Shown here piece by piece: positions 32,370 through 43,030 of a stretch of 64,000 bases of DNA (position 1 is its first letter; each line of letters starts with the position of its first letter). This DNA comes from an uncultured Litoreibacter sp. Lineage in GTDB: Bacteria > Pseudomonadota > Alphaproteobacteria > Rhodobacterales > Rhodobacteraceae. Both the position numbers and the translations under genes were made by a program. The notes under the pieces were generated by a model. The model searched no databases. It saw only the letters and a program-made list of their open reading frames with translations, and was not told the DNA's origin. The stretch covers positions 1 to 64,000 of the forward strand of contig CALHHY010000014.1 in assembly GCA_938030665.1 (NCBI GenBank), written 5' to 3'.

Positions 32370-34295
32370 ATGGCAAAAGTCATTGGTATTGACCTCGGAA
32401 CCACGAACTCCTGCGTTGCAATCATGGACGGCTCGCAGCCTCGCGTTATAGAAAACGCTGAAGGCGCGCGCACGACACCATCGATTGTCGCATTCACTGA
32501 CGACGAGCGTCTGGTTGGCCAAGCCGCCAAACGCCAGGCCGTCACCAATCCGACCAACACTGTTTTCGCCGTCAAGCGTCTGATCGGCCGTCGATTTGAC
32601 GACAAGGATCTGGCCAAGGACAAGAAGAACATGCCGTTCGACATCGTTGATGGCGGTCAGGGTGACGCATGGGTCGAGGCCGGCGGCGAGAAATACTCCC
32701 CCGCGCAGGTCTCCGCGTTCATCCTTCAGAAAATGAAAGAGACGGCCGAAAGCTATCTTGGCGAAGATGTTGATCAGGCCGTGATCACGGTGCCTGCCTA
32801 TTTTAACGACGCGCAACGGCAGGCCACCAAGGATGCGGGTAAGATCGCGGGCCTTGAAGTGCTGCGCATCATCAACGAGCCGACAGCCGCCGCGCTTGCC
32901 TATGGTCTCGATAAGAAAGAAAGCAAAACCATTGCCGTCTACGACCTTGGCGGCGGTACATTCGACATCACGATCCTTGAGATCGACGATGGCCTGTTTG
33001 AAGTGAAATCCACCAATGGCGACACGTTCCTTGGCGGCGAAGATTTCGACATGCGCATCGTGTCCTACCTGGCCGACGAGTTCAAAAAAGAGAATGGCGT
33101 TGACCTGACCAAGGACAAAATGGCGCTGCAACGTCTGAAAGAGGCTGCTGAGAAAGCAAAGATCGAGCTTTCCTCCAGCCAACAGACCGAAATCAACCAG
33201 CCATTTATCTCCATGGACCCGAAAGGCGGCCAGCCGCTGCACATGGTGATGAAGCTGACCCGCGCCAAGCTGGAAAGCCTGGTTTCCGACCTGATCAAGA
33301 ACTCCATTAAGCCGTGTAAAGAAGCGCTGAAAGACGCGGGCCTGTCCACAGGCGATGTGGACGAGATCGTGCTCGTTGGCGGTATGACCCGGATGCCAAA
33401 AGTGGTGGAAGAGGTCTCCAAATTCTTCGGTAAAGAGCCGAACAAAGGCGTGAACCCGGACGAAGTGGTTGCCATGGGCGCCGCCGTTCAGGCAGGTGTT
33501 CTGCAAGGCGACGTCAAGGACGTGGTTTTGCTGGACGTAACGCCATTGTCGCTGGGGATCGAAACACTGGGCGGCGTCTTCACCCGCCTGATCGACCGCA
33601 ACACGACGATCCCTACGAAGAAGTCGCAGATTTTCTCCACCGCTGAGGATAACCAGAACGCTGTAACGATCCGGGTTTTCCAGGGCGAACGCGAGATGGC
33701 CACGGACAACAAGATGCTGGGCCAGTTCAACCTTGAAGAAATCCCACCCGCCCCACGCGGCCTGCCACAGATCGAGGTGACTTTCGACATCGACGCCAAC
33801 GGCATCGTGTCTGTGGGCGCCAAGGACAAGGGCACCGGGAAAGAGCAGGCGATCACCATCCAGGCCTCTGGCGGGCTGAGCGATGACGAGATCGAGCAAA
33901 TGGTGAAAGACGCCGAGGCAAATGCCGAGGCGGATGCCGAGCGCAAAGAACTTGTCGAAGCGAAGAACCAGGCCGAAGGGCTGATCCACGGCACCAAGAA
34001 GTCGCTGGAAGATCACGGCGATAAAGTTGACGGCTCCACCGTTGAGGTGATCGAGCTGGCGATCAAAGCGCTGGAAGAGACCCTAGAGACGGAAGATGCG
34101 GGCAAGATCAAAGGCGGCATCCAGAACCTGACGGAAGCTTCCATGAAGCTGGGCGAAGCGATCTACAAGGCCAGTCAGGACGACGCAGCCGCCGCGCCTG
34201 ACGCGGATGCGGAGCCTGACGACACACCGCGCGGTGTCGATGACGACATTGTCGACGCCGACTTCGAAGACCTCGACGACGACAAACGCGCCTAA
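32370..34295 (+). CDS. dnaK: Chaperone DnaK (Hsp70)
   Basis: ATP-driven chaperone that folds and rescues proteins with DnaJ and GrpE. The ATPase domain (1-385) has [52 protein letters not shown] and LVGGMTRMP. After the linker [16 protein letters not shown] come the substrate-binding sandwich and the helical lid. The C-terminus is acidic ([20 protein letters not shown]), as in typical bacterial DnaK. Length 641 is standard. AAAAAGGAC precedes ATG. dnaJ follows 80 bases later with a hairpin between; grpE and hrcA lie 6-8 kb away. Confidence 0.99.
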   Translation: MAKVIGIDLGTTNSCVAIMDGSQPRVIENAEGARTTPSIVAFTDDERLVGQAAKRQAVTNPTNTVFAVKRLIGRRFDDKDLAKDKKNMPFDIVDGGQGDAWVEAGGEKYSPAQVSAFILQKMKETAESYLGEDVDQAVITVPAYFNDAQRQATKDAGKIAGLEVLRIINEPTAAALAYGLDKKESKTIAVYDLGGGTFDITILEIDDGLFEVKSTNGDTFLGGEDFDMRIVSYLADEFKKENGVDLTKDKMALQRLKEAAEKAKIELSSSQQTEINQPFISMDPKGGQPLHMVMKLTRAKLESLVSDLIKNSIKPCKEALKDAGLSTGDVDEIVLVGGMTRMPKVVEEVSKFFGKEPNKGVNPDEVVAMGAAVQAGVLQGDVKDVVLLDVTPLSLGIETLGGVFTRLIDRNTTIPTKKSQIFSTAEDNQNAVTIRVFQGEREMATDNKMLGQFNLEEIPPAPRGLPQIEVTFDIDANGIVSVGAKDKGTGKEQAITIQASGGLSDDEIEQMVKDAEANAEADAERKELVEAKNQAEGLIHGTKKSLEDHGDKVDGSTVEVIELAIKALEETLETEDAGKIKGGIQNLTEASMKLGEAIYKASQDDAAAAPDADAEPDDTPRGVDDDIVDADFEDLDDDKRA

Positions 34296-34319
34296 GTGGT
34301 GCCTTGACCTGAACCACGT

Positions 34320-34349
34320 GAGGCCGGCTTGCATCGACAGGCCGGTCTC
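34320..34349 (+). terminator. Hairpin in the dnaK-dnaJ gap (attenuator-like)
   Basis: GAGGCCGGC (34320-34328) pairs with GCCGGTCTC (34341-34349) with one wobble, followed by ATGGTTTTC. It sits 24 bases beyond the dnaK stop. A partial terminator here would lower dnaJ relative to dnaK, a common arrangement; the strength is unknown. Confidence 0.5.
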
Positions 34350-34375
34350 ATGGTTTTCAGGGGAGAGCTGAATAA

Positions 34376-35524
34376 ATGTCAAAACGTGACTATTACGATG
34401 TACTCGGCGTCTCGAAAGGGGCCTCCGCGGATGAGGTGAAGAAGGCCTACCGCACCAAGGCCAAGGAACTGCACCCCGACCGCAACCGCGACAACCCCGA
34501 AGCCGAAGCCAAGTTCAAGGAAGCGAACGAGGCCTATGAGGTCCTGAAGGACGCGGACAAGAAAGCGGCCTATGACCGCTACGGCCACGCGGCTTTCGAA
34601 GGTGGCATGGGTGGCGGTGGACGCGGACCCGGCGGTATGGGCGGCGGCGGCGATTTCTCGTCCGCCTTCTCGGACGTCTTCGAAGACCTGTTTGGCGATT
34701 TCATGGGCGGCGGCGCGCGCGGCGGCGGTCGGCAGCGCGCCTCACGCGGCTCGGATCTGCGCTACAATCTGCGGATCAGTCTCGATGACGCCTATAGCGG
34801 GCTGCAAAAGGCAATCACCGTGCCGACCTCAGTATCCTGTTCATCCTGCGATGGCAGCGGTGCCGAGGGCGGTGCCGAGCCTCAGGCCTGCCCGACCTGT
34901 TCCGGCATGGGCAAAGTTCGGGCGCAACAGGGCTTTTTCACCGTTGAACGGACCTGCCCGACCTGTTCAGGCGTGGGCCAGATCATCAAGAACCCCTGTC
35001 AAACCTGCGGCGGCGCTGGGCGGGAGCAGAAAGAACGCTCCCTCTCTGTTAACATCCCGGCAGGTGTTGAGACGGGCACCCGCATTCGTCTTGCCGGCGA
35101 GGGGGAGGCCGGGCTGCGCGGCGGCCCTGCGGGTGATCTTTATATCTTCATCGAGGTGACCGAGCATAACCTGTTCGAGCGGGACGGCGTCGACCTTTAC
35201 TGCCGCGTCCCAGTTTCCATGACGACCGCCGCGATTGGTGGCGATGTCGAAGTGCCGACGATCGAAGGCGGCCGGTCCCGGGTGAAGGTCCCCGCAGGCA
35301 GCCAATCCGGCCGTCAGATGCGGCTGCGTGCCAAAGGCATGCCCGCACTGCGTGGTGGTGGGCAGGGTGACATGTTCATCGAGCTTGCAGTTGAAACCCC
35401 GGTGAACCTGACGGGGAAGCAGAAAGAACTACTAAGGGAGTTCGAGAAGCTAAGCGAAGAAAATAATCCAAATCTCTCCGGCTTCTTCAAGAAGGTCAAA
35501 TCTTTCTGGGACGGCTCTAAGTAA
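34376..35524 (+). CDS. dnaJ: Chaperone DnaJ (Hsp40)
   Basis: Co-chaperone that delivers clients to DnaK and triggers its ATPase. The J domain (1-70) contains the HPD triad in KELHPDRN. The Gly/Phe-rich region follows ([17 protein letters not shown], then [14 protein letters not shown]). The zinc centre has four CxxCxGxG repeats: [24 protein letters not shown] and CQTCGGAG. Two C-terminal beta domains complete the 382 residues. This is the complete type I architecture. GGGGAGAG precedes the ATG. Confidence 0.99.
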   Translation: MSKRDYYDVLGVSKGASADEVKKAYRTKAKELHPDRNRDNPEAEAKFKEANEAYEVLKDADKKAAYDRYGHAAFEGGMGGGGRGPGGMGGGGDFSSAFSDVFEDLFGDFMGGGARGGGRQRASRGSDLRYNLRISLDDAYSGLQKAITVPTSVSCSSCDGSGAEGGAEPQACPTCSGMGKVRAQQGFFTVERTCPTCSGVGQIIKNPCQTCGGAGREQKERSLSVNIPAGVETGTRIRLAGEGEAGLRGGPAGDLYIFIEVTEHNLFERDGVDLYCRVPVSMTTAAIGGDVEVPTIEGGRSRVKVPAGSQSGRQMRLRAKGMPALRGGGQGDMFIELAVETPVNLTGKQKELLREFEKLSEENNPNLSGFFKKVKSFWDGSK

Positions 35525-35556
35525 GCGAAAAGGCGGGGTTCGTCCCACCTTTTGCG
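35525..35556. terminator. Two-way terminator between dnaJ and maeB
   Basis: GCGAAAAGGCGGG and CCCACCTTTTGCGC fold into a stem with one mismatch and a small bulge around GTTCGT. Runs of A on the left and T on the right let it stop transcription from both convergent genes; it fills the whole 32-base gap. Confidence 0.65.
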
Positions 35557-37815
35557 CTACCCGACCTTGCAGGCCGACATCACCGCCATGTTCAGAATAT
35601 CATTCGCCGTGGATGTGGAGGTGCACAGCTGTATCGGCTGATCCAGTCCACTCAAGATCGGACCGATGACCGTGGCCCCGGCCATCTCCTGCATGAGCTT
35701 GACGGAGATCGACGCGGAGTGGCGGGCTGGCACCACCAACACATTGGCCGGACCGCTGAGCTTACAGAACGGGTATTGCGCTAACACGTCGGCGTTCATC
35801 GCCACATCGACCGTCATTTCACCATCAAACTCGAAATCCACGCCGCGTTGCGCCAGAACTTCGGGCGCGTGGGCCATTTTTTCGGCCCGTTCGCTGACCG
35901 GATACCCAAAGGTCGAGAAGCTGACAAAGGCTACGCGCGGCTCTAACCCAAGTGATCGGGCGGTTCCAGCGGCGCGCGTCGCGATCTTGGCCAGATCATG
36001 CTCGTCCGGCCATTCATGCACCAATGTGTCCGAGATCAACACGATCCGCCCTTTGTGCAACAGGGCCGTCACGCCAACCGCGCCGTCATTCTCCGACACA
36101 TCAACGACGTGGTTAAGCAGGCCCAAGACCTGTGCGGATTTGCGGGTTGCACCGGTGACCAACCCGTCACCATGCCCATGCGCCAACATCAGCGCGGCGA
36201 ACACGTGCCGGTCGCGGGATGCGAGGCGATGCACGTCTTGCCGGTCATAGCCTTTGCGCTGCAGACGAGCATAAAGAAAGTCACGATAAGTGTCTAAATG
36301 AGCGCTATTGCGGGCGTTAACAATTGTTAGCTCACGGTAGGCATCGGCAAGCCCCGCCGCATCCAGCTTTTCGCGCACATCATCCTCGCGACCGACAACA
36401 AGCGCCTCGCCCAGCCCGGCCCGCGCATAGGAAACAGCCGCACGTAGCACGCGCAGGTCGTCCCCTTCCGCAAAGATCATCCGCGCCTGCGTCTTCCGTG
36501 CACGATTGTAAAGCCCGTCCAGCATGCTTGCCGTGGGATCAAGACGCGCACGCAGATCAGCCTCATACTGGTCGAAATCGACGATAGGTTTGCGCGACAC
36601 GGCGGTATCAATCCCCGCCTTCGCAACCGCAGGTGGGATCGTATAAATCAGCCGCGGGTCGAACGGCGTCGGAATGATGTAGTCGCGCCCGAAAGTCAGC
36701 TTGCGCCCATAGGCCATCGCGACCTCGTCAGGGACATCTTCCCGCGCCAATCGCGCCAGGGCTTCAGCACAGGCGATTTTCATGGCGTCATTGATCGTGC
36801 GCGCCCGAATATCCAGCGCCCCGCGGAACAGATAGGGGAAACAAAGCACGTTATTGATCTGGTTGGGATAATCCGACCGCCCCGTCGCCACGATCGCGTC
36901 AGGCCGCACTTCATGCGCTTCTTCTGGTGTGATCTCGGGATCGGGGTTTGCCATGGCGAAAATCACCGGATTATCGGCCATTGATTGCACCATCTCCTGC
37001 GTGACAGCGCCCTTGGCGGAGACCCCCAGGAAGACATCCGCGCCCTTCATCGCATCCTTCAACGTCCGGTCATCGGTCTTGGCGGCATGCGCCGATTTCC
37101 ACTGGTTCATCCCCTCAGTACGGCCCTGATAAATGACACCTTTGGTGTCGCACGCAATGCAGTTGTTGTGTTTGGCACCCATCGCCTTGATCAACTCAAC
37201 ACACGCAATCCCGGCAGCACCGGCGCCATTTAGCACAATCTTGACGTCCTCGATCTTCTTGCCAGTCAGATGTAACGCATTCAGCAGGCCGGCGGCGCAA
37301 ATGACAGCCGTGCCATGTTGATCATCGTGAAAAACGGGAATGTCCATTTCCTCGCGCAAGCGCTGCTCGATAATGAAACACTCGGGCGCCTTGATATCCT
37401 CAAGGTTGATGCCGCCAAAAGACGGACCCATCAACCGCACCGCGTTGATGAAAGCGTCCGCATCCTCGGTATCAAGTTCAAGGTCGATGGAGTTCACATC
37501 AGCGAAGCGTTTGAACAGCACCGACTTGCCTTCCATCACCGGTTTCGACGCTAAAGCGCCCAAATTGCCGAGACCTAGAATCGCGGTGCCGTTTGTGATC
37601 ACAGCAACCATATTGCCCTTGGTCGTGTAATCATAAGCTAGGCCGGGATTCTCCGCGATGGCTTCCACCGGCACTGCGACACCCGGCGAATAGGCCAGCG
37701 ACAAGTCCCGCTGCGTGGCCATCGGGGTAGAGGCGTTGATCTCCAGCTTTCCGGGCGTCGGCTCCAGATGGTAATTCAGCGCCTCTTCCGGGGTGACACG
37801 GGTGGATTTGGACAT
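35557..37815 (-). CDS. maeB: NADP-dependent malic enzyme with phosphotransacetylase-like domain
   Basis: Decarboxylates malate to pyruvate, yielding NADPH and linking the TCA cycle to gluconeogenesis. The malic domain (about 1-160) includes LAYSPGVAVPVEAI and FHDDQHGTAVICAAGLLNAL (metal site). The NAD(P) fold has VLNGAGAAGIACVELI. From about residue 430 to 752 it is fused to a Pta-like domain (FAEGDDLRVLRAA, VTGATRKSAQVLGLLN, LSGPANVLVVPA). In this MaeB type that domain binds acetyl-CoA as a regulator and is not catalytic. Length 752 is standard. The ATG diverges from mutS across 133 bases. Confidence 0.97.
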   Translation of the reverse strand: MSKSTRVTPEEALNYHLEPTPGKLEINASTPMATQRDLSLAYSPGVAVPVEAIAENPGLAYDYTTKGNMVAVITNGTAILGLGNLGALASKPVMEGKSVLFKRFADVNSIDLELDTEDADAFINAVRLMGPSFGGINLEDIKAPECFIIEQRLREEMDIPVFHDDQHGTAVICAAGLLNALHLTGKKIEDVKIVLNGAGAAGIACVELIKAMGAKHNNCIACDTKGVIYQGRTEGMNQWKSAHAAKTDDRTLKDAMKGADVFLGVSAKGAVTQEMVQSMADNPVIFAMANPDPEITPEEAHEVRPDAIVATGRSDYPNQINNVLCFPYLFRGALDIRARTINDAMKIACAEALARLAREDVPDEVAMAYGRKLTFGRDYIIPTPFDPRLIYTIPPAVAKAGIDTAVSRKPIVDFDQYEADLRARLDPTASMLDGLYNRARKTQARMIFAEGDDLRVLRAAVSYARAGLGEALVVGREDDVREKLDAAGLADAYRELTIVNARNSAHLDTYRDFLYARLQRKGYDRQDVHRLASRDRHVFAALMLAHGHGDGLVTGATRKSAQVLGLLNHVVDVSENDGAVGVTALLHKGRIVLISDTLVHEWPDEHDLAKIATRAAGTARSLGLEPRVAFVSFSTFGYPVSERAEKMAHAPEVLAQRGVDFEFDGEMTVDVAMNADVLAQYPFCKLSGPANVLVVPARHSASISVKLMQEMAGATVIGPILSGLDQPIQLCTSTSTANDILNMAVMSACKVG

Positions 37816-37872
37816 GTATGCGCCTTGTCTTGATCGCTCGGAAGCACCACCCTAGCGCGGCGGCAAGAAGAC

Positions 37873-37888
37873 ACAAGTCGGCACTTGT
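37873..37888. promoter_or_regulatory. Inverted repeat in the maeB-mutS gap
   Basis: ACAAGT-CGGC-ACTTGT, perfect 6-base arms about 60 bases from both start codons. It could be an operator for either gene or incidental. Confidence 0.25.
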
Positions 37889-37948
37889 CACTATGGCAAA
37901 GATACGAGATCTATAGCCCACAGGTAGTGGCGCAGAACCGGGGGCAGC

Positions 37949-40606
37949 ATGGGCCAAGCGCAGACATCAGCGGCAACGCCCATGATGGCGCAGTTCCTTG
38001 AGATCAAGGCGCAATATCCCGATGCGCTACTGTTCTACCGCATGGGTGATTTTTACGAGATGTTCTTTGACGACGCGGTGGCCGCTGCAGAGGCTCTGGA
38101 CATCGCCCTGACGAAACGCGGCAAACACTTGGGTCAAGACATCCCGATGTGTGGCGTGCCAGCGCATTCGTCAGAAAACTACCTGCTATCGCTGATCCGC
38201 AAAGGTTTCCGCGTGGCCGTTTGCGAGCAGATGGAAAGTCCGGCTGAGGCGAAGAAAAGAGGCTCTAAATCAGTCGTAAAGCGTGATGTCATCCGATTGG
38301 TTACCCCCGGAACGCTGACGGAAGACACGCTGCTGGACGCTCGTCGCAACAACTACCTTGCGGCTTTCGCCGAGATACGGGGCGACTGTGCGCTGGCATG
38401 GGTCGATATCTCAACCGGAGTCTTTCGGGTTACGCCTTGCCCGCAGGTTCGACTTGGCCCAGATCTCGCACGCCTCGCCCCACGCGAACTTCTATTGTCG
38501 GAAACCAATATTGAAGCGATGGACCCGCAAGTTTCTGAGACCGGTATCGCAACAATTCCGCTCAGCCGCGCAAGTTTTGACAGCGTCTCGGCCGAGAAAA
38601 AGCTGATGCAGTTTTACGAGGTCGGGTCGCTCGACGCCTTTGGTCAGTTCGGGCGGGCAGAGCTGTCAGCCATGGGTGCGATCTTCGACTACCTCGACAT
38701 CACGCAAAAAGGGAAGATGCCCCGCCTGAGCCCGCCCGTACGGGAGGAAGCAAACCGGGTCATGCAGATTGACGCCGCGACCCGTCGTAATCTTGAGCTG
38801 ACCCATGCGCTTGCGGGGGGTCGCGATGGATCGCTCATGTCATGCATTGACCGCACGATGACGGCAGGCGGCAGTCGTTTGCTCGACCAGCGCATCGCTA
38901 GCCCTTCGACGCATCTTGCCACCCTGCTTGACCGACAGGTTGCCGTTGACTTCTTTTTTGACAGCAGCGCGCTGCGGGATCAGGTCCGCGAGGCCTTGCG
39001 TAAAGTGCCCGATATGGACCGCGCGTTGTCGCGTATTTCACTGGATCGGGCGGGTCCACGGGATATCTCATCTGTCAGAAATGCTCTTGAACAGTGTCTG
39101 TTTCTATACCGAAGGCTTTCTGATGAGGCGTTGCCAGCTGTGCTTGAAACCGCCTCGACTGCGTTGCACGGCCACGATACGCTGATCGGCCTGCTAGGCG
39201 ACGCTTTGATCGCTGAGCCGCCTTTGCTGGCTCGCGATGGCGGCTTTGTGGCAAATGGCTTTGACGAAGAGCTGGACGAGATGCGCCGGCTCCGCGATGA
39301 CGGGCGCAAGGTGATCGCCGAGATGCAGGCGAAATACGCGCAATCGACGGGCATCACCGCACTGAAGATAAAGCATAACAACGTGCTGGGTTATTTCATC
39401 GAGACGACCAGCACCCATGCGGAAAAGATGCTTTCAGAACCCTTGTCTGAACAGTTCATCCACCGCCAGACAACCGCGAACCAAGTGCGCTTCACAACGG
39501 TTGAGCTGTCCGAGATGGAGACGAAGATCTTAAATGCCGGCGGTCGCGCTATTGAGATTGAGAAACGTATTTTTGAAGACCTGCGGGCAGAGATAAACGC
39601 CCACGCGCCCAAGCTGACCCAAGCCTCTGACGCCTTGTCCGAAATTGACCTATCTGCAGGGCTGGCTGATCTGGCGACGGTAGAGAACTGGACAAAACCC
39701 CAGCTAGACGAAAGCCGTGCTTTTGAGATCCGCGATGCACGCCATCCGGTGGTCGAACGCGCATTGAGGACGCAAGGCGGCGCGCCCTTCGTGGCAAACT
39801 CCTGTGATCTGTCGGCAGAACCGGGCGATGCGAATATCTGGTTGCTCACAGGGCCCAACATGGCAGGCAAGTCAACATTCCTGCGCCAGAACGCAATTAT
39901 CGCACTTTTGGCCCAAATAGGGTCTTATGTACCGGCATCATCAGCGCATATCGGGCTGGTCTCGCAGCTGTTCAGCCGGGTCGGGGCCTCCGACGATCTG
40001 GCGCGGGGGCGGTCGACCTTTATGGTCGAAATGGTCGAAACCGCGGCGATCCTAAATCAGGCCGACAGCCGGGCGCTGGTCATTTTGGACGAGATCGGGC
40101 GCGGCACGGCAACCTATGACGGGCTGTCCATCGCCTGGGCCACGATGGAGCATCTGCACGACGTCAATGCCTGCCGTGCGCTTTTCGCCACGCATTACCA
40201 CGAACTAACGGGGCTTGCTTCGAAACTCGATGGCGTCGATTGCGCAACCGTAGCGGTGAAGGAGTGGGAGGGCGACGTTATTTTCCTGCACGAGGTCCGC
40301 AAAGGCGCCGCGGACCGGTCTTACGGCGTGCAGGTCGCAAAGCTGGCAGGCCTGCCCGAAGCGGTGGTTGAACGGGCCCGCGTTGTATTGGACGCGTTGG
40401 AAAAGGGGGAGCGGGAAGGGGCCGCGAGCCCGAAAGCCCTGATCGACGACCTCCCGCTATTCGCAGCGACGCCCACGCCTGCACCACAAAAACAGAAAAC
40501 GTCGGCGGTGGATGAGCGCCTGCAGGATATCCTGCCTGACGAACTTACACCGCGCGACGCTTTGCAATTGCTGTATGAGCTGAAAGACCTAACCCGGCGT
40601 GGATGA
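37949..40606 (+). CDS. mutS: DNA mismatch repair protein MutS
   Basis: Recognises mispaired bases and signals MutL. The N-terminal domain has the mismatch-wedging Phe-x-Glu in RMGDFYEMFFDDA. The lever and clamp domains follow. The ATPase domain has Walker A TGPNMAGKSTFLRQN, the VGASDDLARGRSTFMVEM signature, and Walker B LVILDEIGRGTATYDG with ATHYHELT. A C-terminal tail with PDELTPRDALQLLYELKDL gives the tetramer/beta-clamp region. Length 885 is typical of alphaproteobacteria. The last 18 bases overlap convergent grpE. Confidence 0.99.
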   Translation: MGQAQTSAATPMMAQFLEIKAQYPDALLFYRMGDFYEMFFDDAVAAAEALDIALTKRGKHLGQDIPMCGVPAHSSENYLLSLIRKGFRVAVCEQMESPAEAKKRGSKSVVKRDVIRLVTPGTLTEDTLLDARRNNYLAAFAEIRGDCALAWVDISTGVFRVTPCPQVRLGPDLARLAPRELLLSETNIEAMDPQVSETGIATIPLSRASFDSVSAEKKLMQFYEVGSLDAFGQFGRAELSAMGAIFDYLDITQKGKMPRLSPPVREEANRVMQIDAATRRNLELTHALAGGRDGSLMSCIDRTMTAGGSRLLDQRIASPSTHLATLLDRQVAVDFFFDSSALRDQVREALRKVPDMDRALSRISLDRAGPRDISSVRNALEQCLFLYRRLSDEALPAVLETASTALHGHDTLIGLLGDALIAEPPLLARDGGFVANGFDEELDEMRRLRDDGRKVIAEMQAKYAQSTGITALKIKHNNVLGYFIETTSTHAEKMLSEPLSEQFIHRQTTANQVRFTTVELSEMETKILNAGGRAIEIEKRIFEDLRAEINAHAPKLTQASDALSEIDLSAGLADLATVENWTKPQLDESRAFEIRDARHPVVERALRTQGGAPFVANSCDLSAEPGDANIWLLTGPNMAGKSTFLRQNAIIALLAQIGSYVPASSAHIGLVSQLFSRVGASDDLARGRSTFMVEMVETAAILNQADSRALVILDEIGRGTATYDGLSIAWATMEHLHDVNACRALFATHYHELTGLASKLDGVDCATVAVKEWEGDVIFLHEVRKGAADRSYGVQVAKLAGLPEAVVERARVVLDALEKGEREGAASPKALIDDLPLFAATPTPAPQKQKTSAVDERLQDILPDELTPRDALQLLYELKDLTRRG

Positions 40607-41143
40607 CACACCGACCTGTGCGGCCCGCAGCAGGCGGTCATGCAGCAGGAAACCTTCGGTCATCACCTGAATGATGTCGCCCGCTTTTGTGTCTGGCAGG
40701 GGGGCCTCGAACATTGCCTGATGAAGCTGGGGGTTAAAACGATCACCAACTTCGGGCACGATAGGCTCGATCTGGTGTTTACCGAAAACGGAAATCAGTT
40801 CGCGAAGCGTCAGCTCGACCCCCTCGAACACACCTTTCGCAGCCTCACGCTGCGCTTCATCGGCAGACTCGATGGCGCGCTTGAGGTTGTCGTAAACGGG
40901 CATCAGATCACGGGCAAGTTTCGAACCGCCATATTGCTCCGCCTCACGGCGATCACGCTCGCCGCGTTTGCGAATGTTCTCGGCATCCGCCATCGCGCGC
41001 AGCAGCCGGTCTTTGAGCTGCTGGTTTTCCTCACGCAGGCTGTCCAGCTCGTCGGCGGACTCAGCCACGATATCAACCTCTTCCTCGGCATATGCCTCAA
41101 GCGGGTCTTCCAGAAATTCTTCGTCGTCTCTCATGTCACTCAT
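40589..41143 (-). CDS. grpE: Nucleotide exchange factor GrpE
   Basis: Releases ADP from DnaK. The acidic N-terminus (EEFLEDPLEAYAEEEVDIVAE) leads to a long coiled coil (LRRENQ-type ENQQLKDRLLRAMADAENIRKR). The globular C-terminal beta domain follows (FNPQLHQAMFEAPLPDTKAGDIIQVMTEGFLLHDRLLRAAQV). Length 184 is usual. It starts 9 bases downstream of hrcA, the common hrcA-grpE operon. The 3' end overlaps mutS by 18 bases on the other strand. Confidence 0.97.
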   Translation of the reverse strand: MSDMRDDEEFLEDPLEAYAEEEVDIVAESADELDSLREENQQLKDRLLRAMADAENIRKRGERDRREAEQYGGSKLARDLMPVYDNLKRAIESADEAQREAAKGVFEGVELTLRELISVFGKHQIEPIVPEVGDRFNPQLHQAMFEAPLPDTKAGDIIQVMTEGFLLHDRLLRAAQVGVSSTPG

Positions 41144-41152
41144 GTCAGGGTC

Positions 41153-42211
41153 TCACCCACCATCCGAAATCATTTTGCCGATCAGCTTTGCCGTGTAATC
41201 CACGATTGGTACGATCCGTCCGTAATTGAGCCGGGTCGGGCCAATGACGCCAACAGCGCCGATCACCTTTCGATCAGCGTTCATATAGGGACTTACCACC
41301 AGAGAGGAACCCGAAAGTGAAAAGAGTTTGTTCTCAGACCCGATAAAAATGCGTACACCTTCACCTTCTTCGGCAAGTTCAAGGAATTCGGCGATATCGC
41401 GCTTGCGTTCGAGGTCGTCAAACAGGGTTCGGATTCGATCCAGGCCCTCCGCATCGTCGTCGCCCAACAGGTTGGCGCGGCCACGGACCATTAGGCGCTC
41501 GTTACGCTCCCCCTCATTTTCCCAAACTGCAAGCCCAGCCTCCACCATGCTACGCGCCAGCGCGTCAAGTTCCTGGCGGCGGGCTTTGATCTCGGCCACA
41601 ATTCGGTGTTGTAACTCGGAGATCGTTCGACCTTCCGCCATCGCATTCAGAAAATTAGCGGCCTCCCTCATGGAAGATGGGGTCTGACCAAGGGGTGGCT
41701 CAAACACCCGGTTCTCGACATGGCCGTCGGCAAAAACGAGGACAACAAGCGCGCGGTCAGCAGCCAGGCTGACAAACTCGATATGTTTGATCGGCGCTTC
41801 ATGTTTAGGGGCTAAAACAAGCGAAGCCCCCTGTGTTAGACCCGAAAGAGCGTTGCCAATACTGTCCAGCATGGTCGTTACATCAGGCTGGTTGCTTTGC
41901 ATCGTCGACTCGATCCGGCTGCGATCTTCGTCCCTGAGATCTGTGACCTCCATCATGCCATCGACAAACATCCGCAGGCCCTGCTGCGTCGGCACCCGCC
42001 CGGCAGAAACATGCGGGCTGCCCAACAGACCCAGATACTCAAGATCCTGCATCACGTTCCGGATCGTGGCGGCGCTGACCTTCTCGGACATCGTCCGGGT
42101 CAGAGTGCGGGAGCCCACGGGGTCGCCCGTGACAAGATACCCCTCGACAATGCGCTGGAATACCTCGCGGGACCGGTCCGTCATCTCGTTCAGAAGGTTG
42201 GCGTTGTCCAT
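41153..42211 (-). CDS. hrcA: Heat-inducible transcription repressor HrcA
   Basis: DNA-binding repressor that holds down heat-shock genes (in alphaproteobacteria mainly groESL) through the CIRCE repeat, with GroEL as co-factor. The N-terminal winged helix (about 1-90) has [22 protein letters not shown] and [35 protein letters not shown] follows, then the GAF-like dimer domain to [20 protein letters not shown] near the end. ATG 42211 has AGGTGA four bases ahead and gives 352 residues; an upstream start at 42268 would add an unrelated 19-residue head. No CIRCE is visible in this window. Confidence 0.96.
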   Translation of the reverse strand: MDNANLLNEMTDRSREVFQRIVEGYLVTGDPVGSRTLTRTMSEKVSAATIRNVMQDLEYLGLLGSPHVSAGRVPTQQGLRMFVDGMMEVTDLRDEDRSRIESTMQSNQPDVTTMLDSIGNALSGLTQGASLVLAPKHEAPIKHIEFVSLAADRALVVLVFADGHVENRVFEPPLGQTPSSMREAANFLNAMAEGRTISELQHRIVAEIKARRQELDALARSMVEAGLAVWENEGERNERLMVRGRANLLGDDDAEGLDRIRTLFDDLERKRDIAEFLELAEEGEGVRIFIGSENKLFSLSGSSLVVSPYMNADRKVIGAVGVIGPTRLNYGRIVPIVDYTAKLIGKMISDGG

Positions 42212-42239
42212 ACTCACCTGCGACACTGCACGACATGTA

Positions 42240-42268
42240 TCTCTAGAAAGGCTCAAACCTGCTTGCAA
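42240..42268 (-). promoter_or_regulatory. Possible promoter of hrcA-grpE
   Basis: On the reverse strand, TTGCAA (42263-42268) and TAGAGA (42240-42245) are separated by 17 bases, about 29 bases upstream of the hrcA ATG. TTGCAA is self-complementary, so the site is symmetrical at the -35. Motif evidence only. Confidence 0.35.
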
Positions 42269-42319
42269 CCCAAACGGGGCCGGGCGTATGGATCAACAAC
42301 CCCAATGACAGGAGCGATC

Positions 42320-43030
42320 ATGCGACCCTCTGGACGTGACTTAGACACGATGCGGCCGATTTCAATTGAAACCGGCGTGACCAAATACGCCGAAGGCTCC
42401 TGCATGATCAAATGCGGCGAAACCCATGTTCTGTGCACTGCCACGGTTGAGGATCGCGTACCACCCTTCCTGCGCAATTCCGGCCTTGGCTGGGTGACGG
42501 CTGAATATGGCATGCTGCCCCGCGCGACCCACACCCGGATGCGGCGGGAAGCAAAGAATGGGCAATCCGGGCGCACGCAGGAAATTCAGCGCCTGATCGG
42601 CCGTGCCTTGCGGGCTGGCGTTGATCGGGTGGCAATGGGCGAGCGCCAGATCAGCATCGATTGCGATGTCATTCAGGCGGACGGCGGCACGCGCTGCGCC
42701 TCGATTACGGGTGGCTGGGTCGCGTTGCGGCTGGCGGTCAATGCGTTGATGAAGGCGGGCGAGATCACGACCGACCCGCTGACAGACCATGTCGCCGCGG
42801 TCAGCTGCGGCATCTATGCGGGGCAACCCGTGCTGGACCTTGACTACCTTGAGGACAGCGATGCCGGTACAGACGCCAATTTTGTGATGACGGGCGCCGG
42901 CGGTCTGGTAGAAATCCAAGGCTCTGCGGAAGGGGCTACCTTCTCCCGCACGGAATTCAACACCTTGATGGACCTGGCCGAAAAGGGCGTTGCGGAACTG
43001 GTCGCGGCCCAGAAAGCCGCAGTCGCCTAA
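42320..43030 (+). CDS. rph: Ribonuclease PH
   Basis: Phosphorolytic 3'-5' exonuclease that trims tRNA 3' ends. The protein begins [17 protein letters not shown] and shows [50 protein letters not shown] (phosphate and RNA contacts), [20 protein letters not shown] and the closing [16 protein letters not shown]. Length 236 is standard. ATG 42320 is chosen because AGGAG lies six bases upstream; other in-frame starts reach back into hrcA. The rdgB ATG follows immediately after its stop, a common rph-rdgB pairing. Confidence 0.97.
   Translation: MRPSGRDLDTMRPISIETGVTKYAEGSCMIKCGETHVLCTATVEDRVPPFLRNSGLGWVTAEYGMLPRATHTRMRREAKNGQSGRTQEIQRLIGRALRAGVDRVAMGERQISIDCDVIQADGGTRCASITGGWVALRLAVNALMKAGEITTDPLTDHVAAVSCGIYAGQPVLDLDYLEDSDAGTDANFVMTGAGGLVEIQGSAEGATFSRTEFNTLMDLAEKGVAELVAAQKAAVA

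Noticed and set aside
32274-34016. A 580-residue reverse frame across dnaK
   Set aside because: Antisense shadow of a highly conserved gene, with no ribosome site or recognisable family.
42212-42319. CIRCE operator expected near hrcA
   Set aside because: No TTAGCACTC-N9-GAGTGCTAA or near match in this gap, in front of dnaK, or in front of grpE.
41897-42319. Long upstream extension of the rph reading frame into hrcA
   Set aside because: The ribosome site and family start both fit ATG 42320; the extension is antisense to hrcA.
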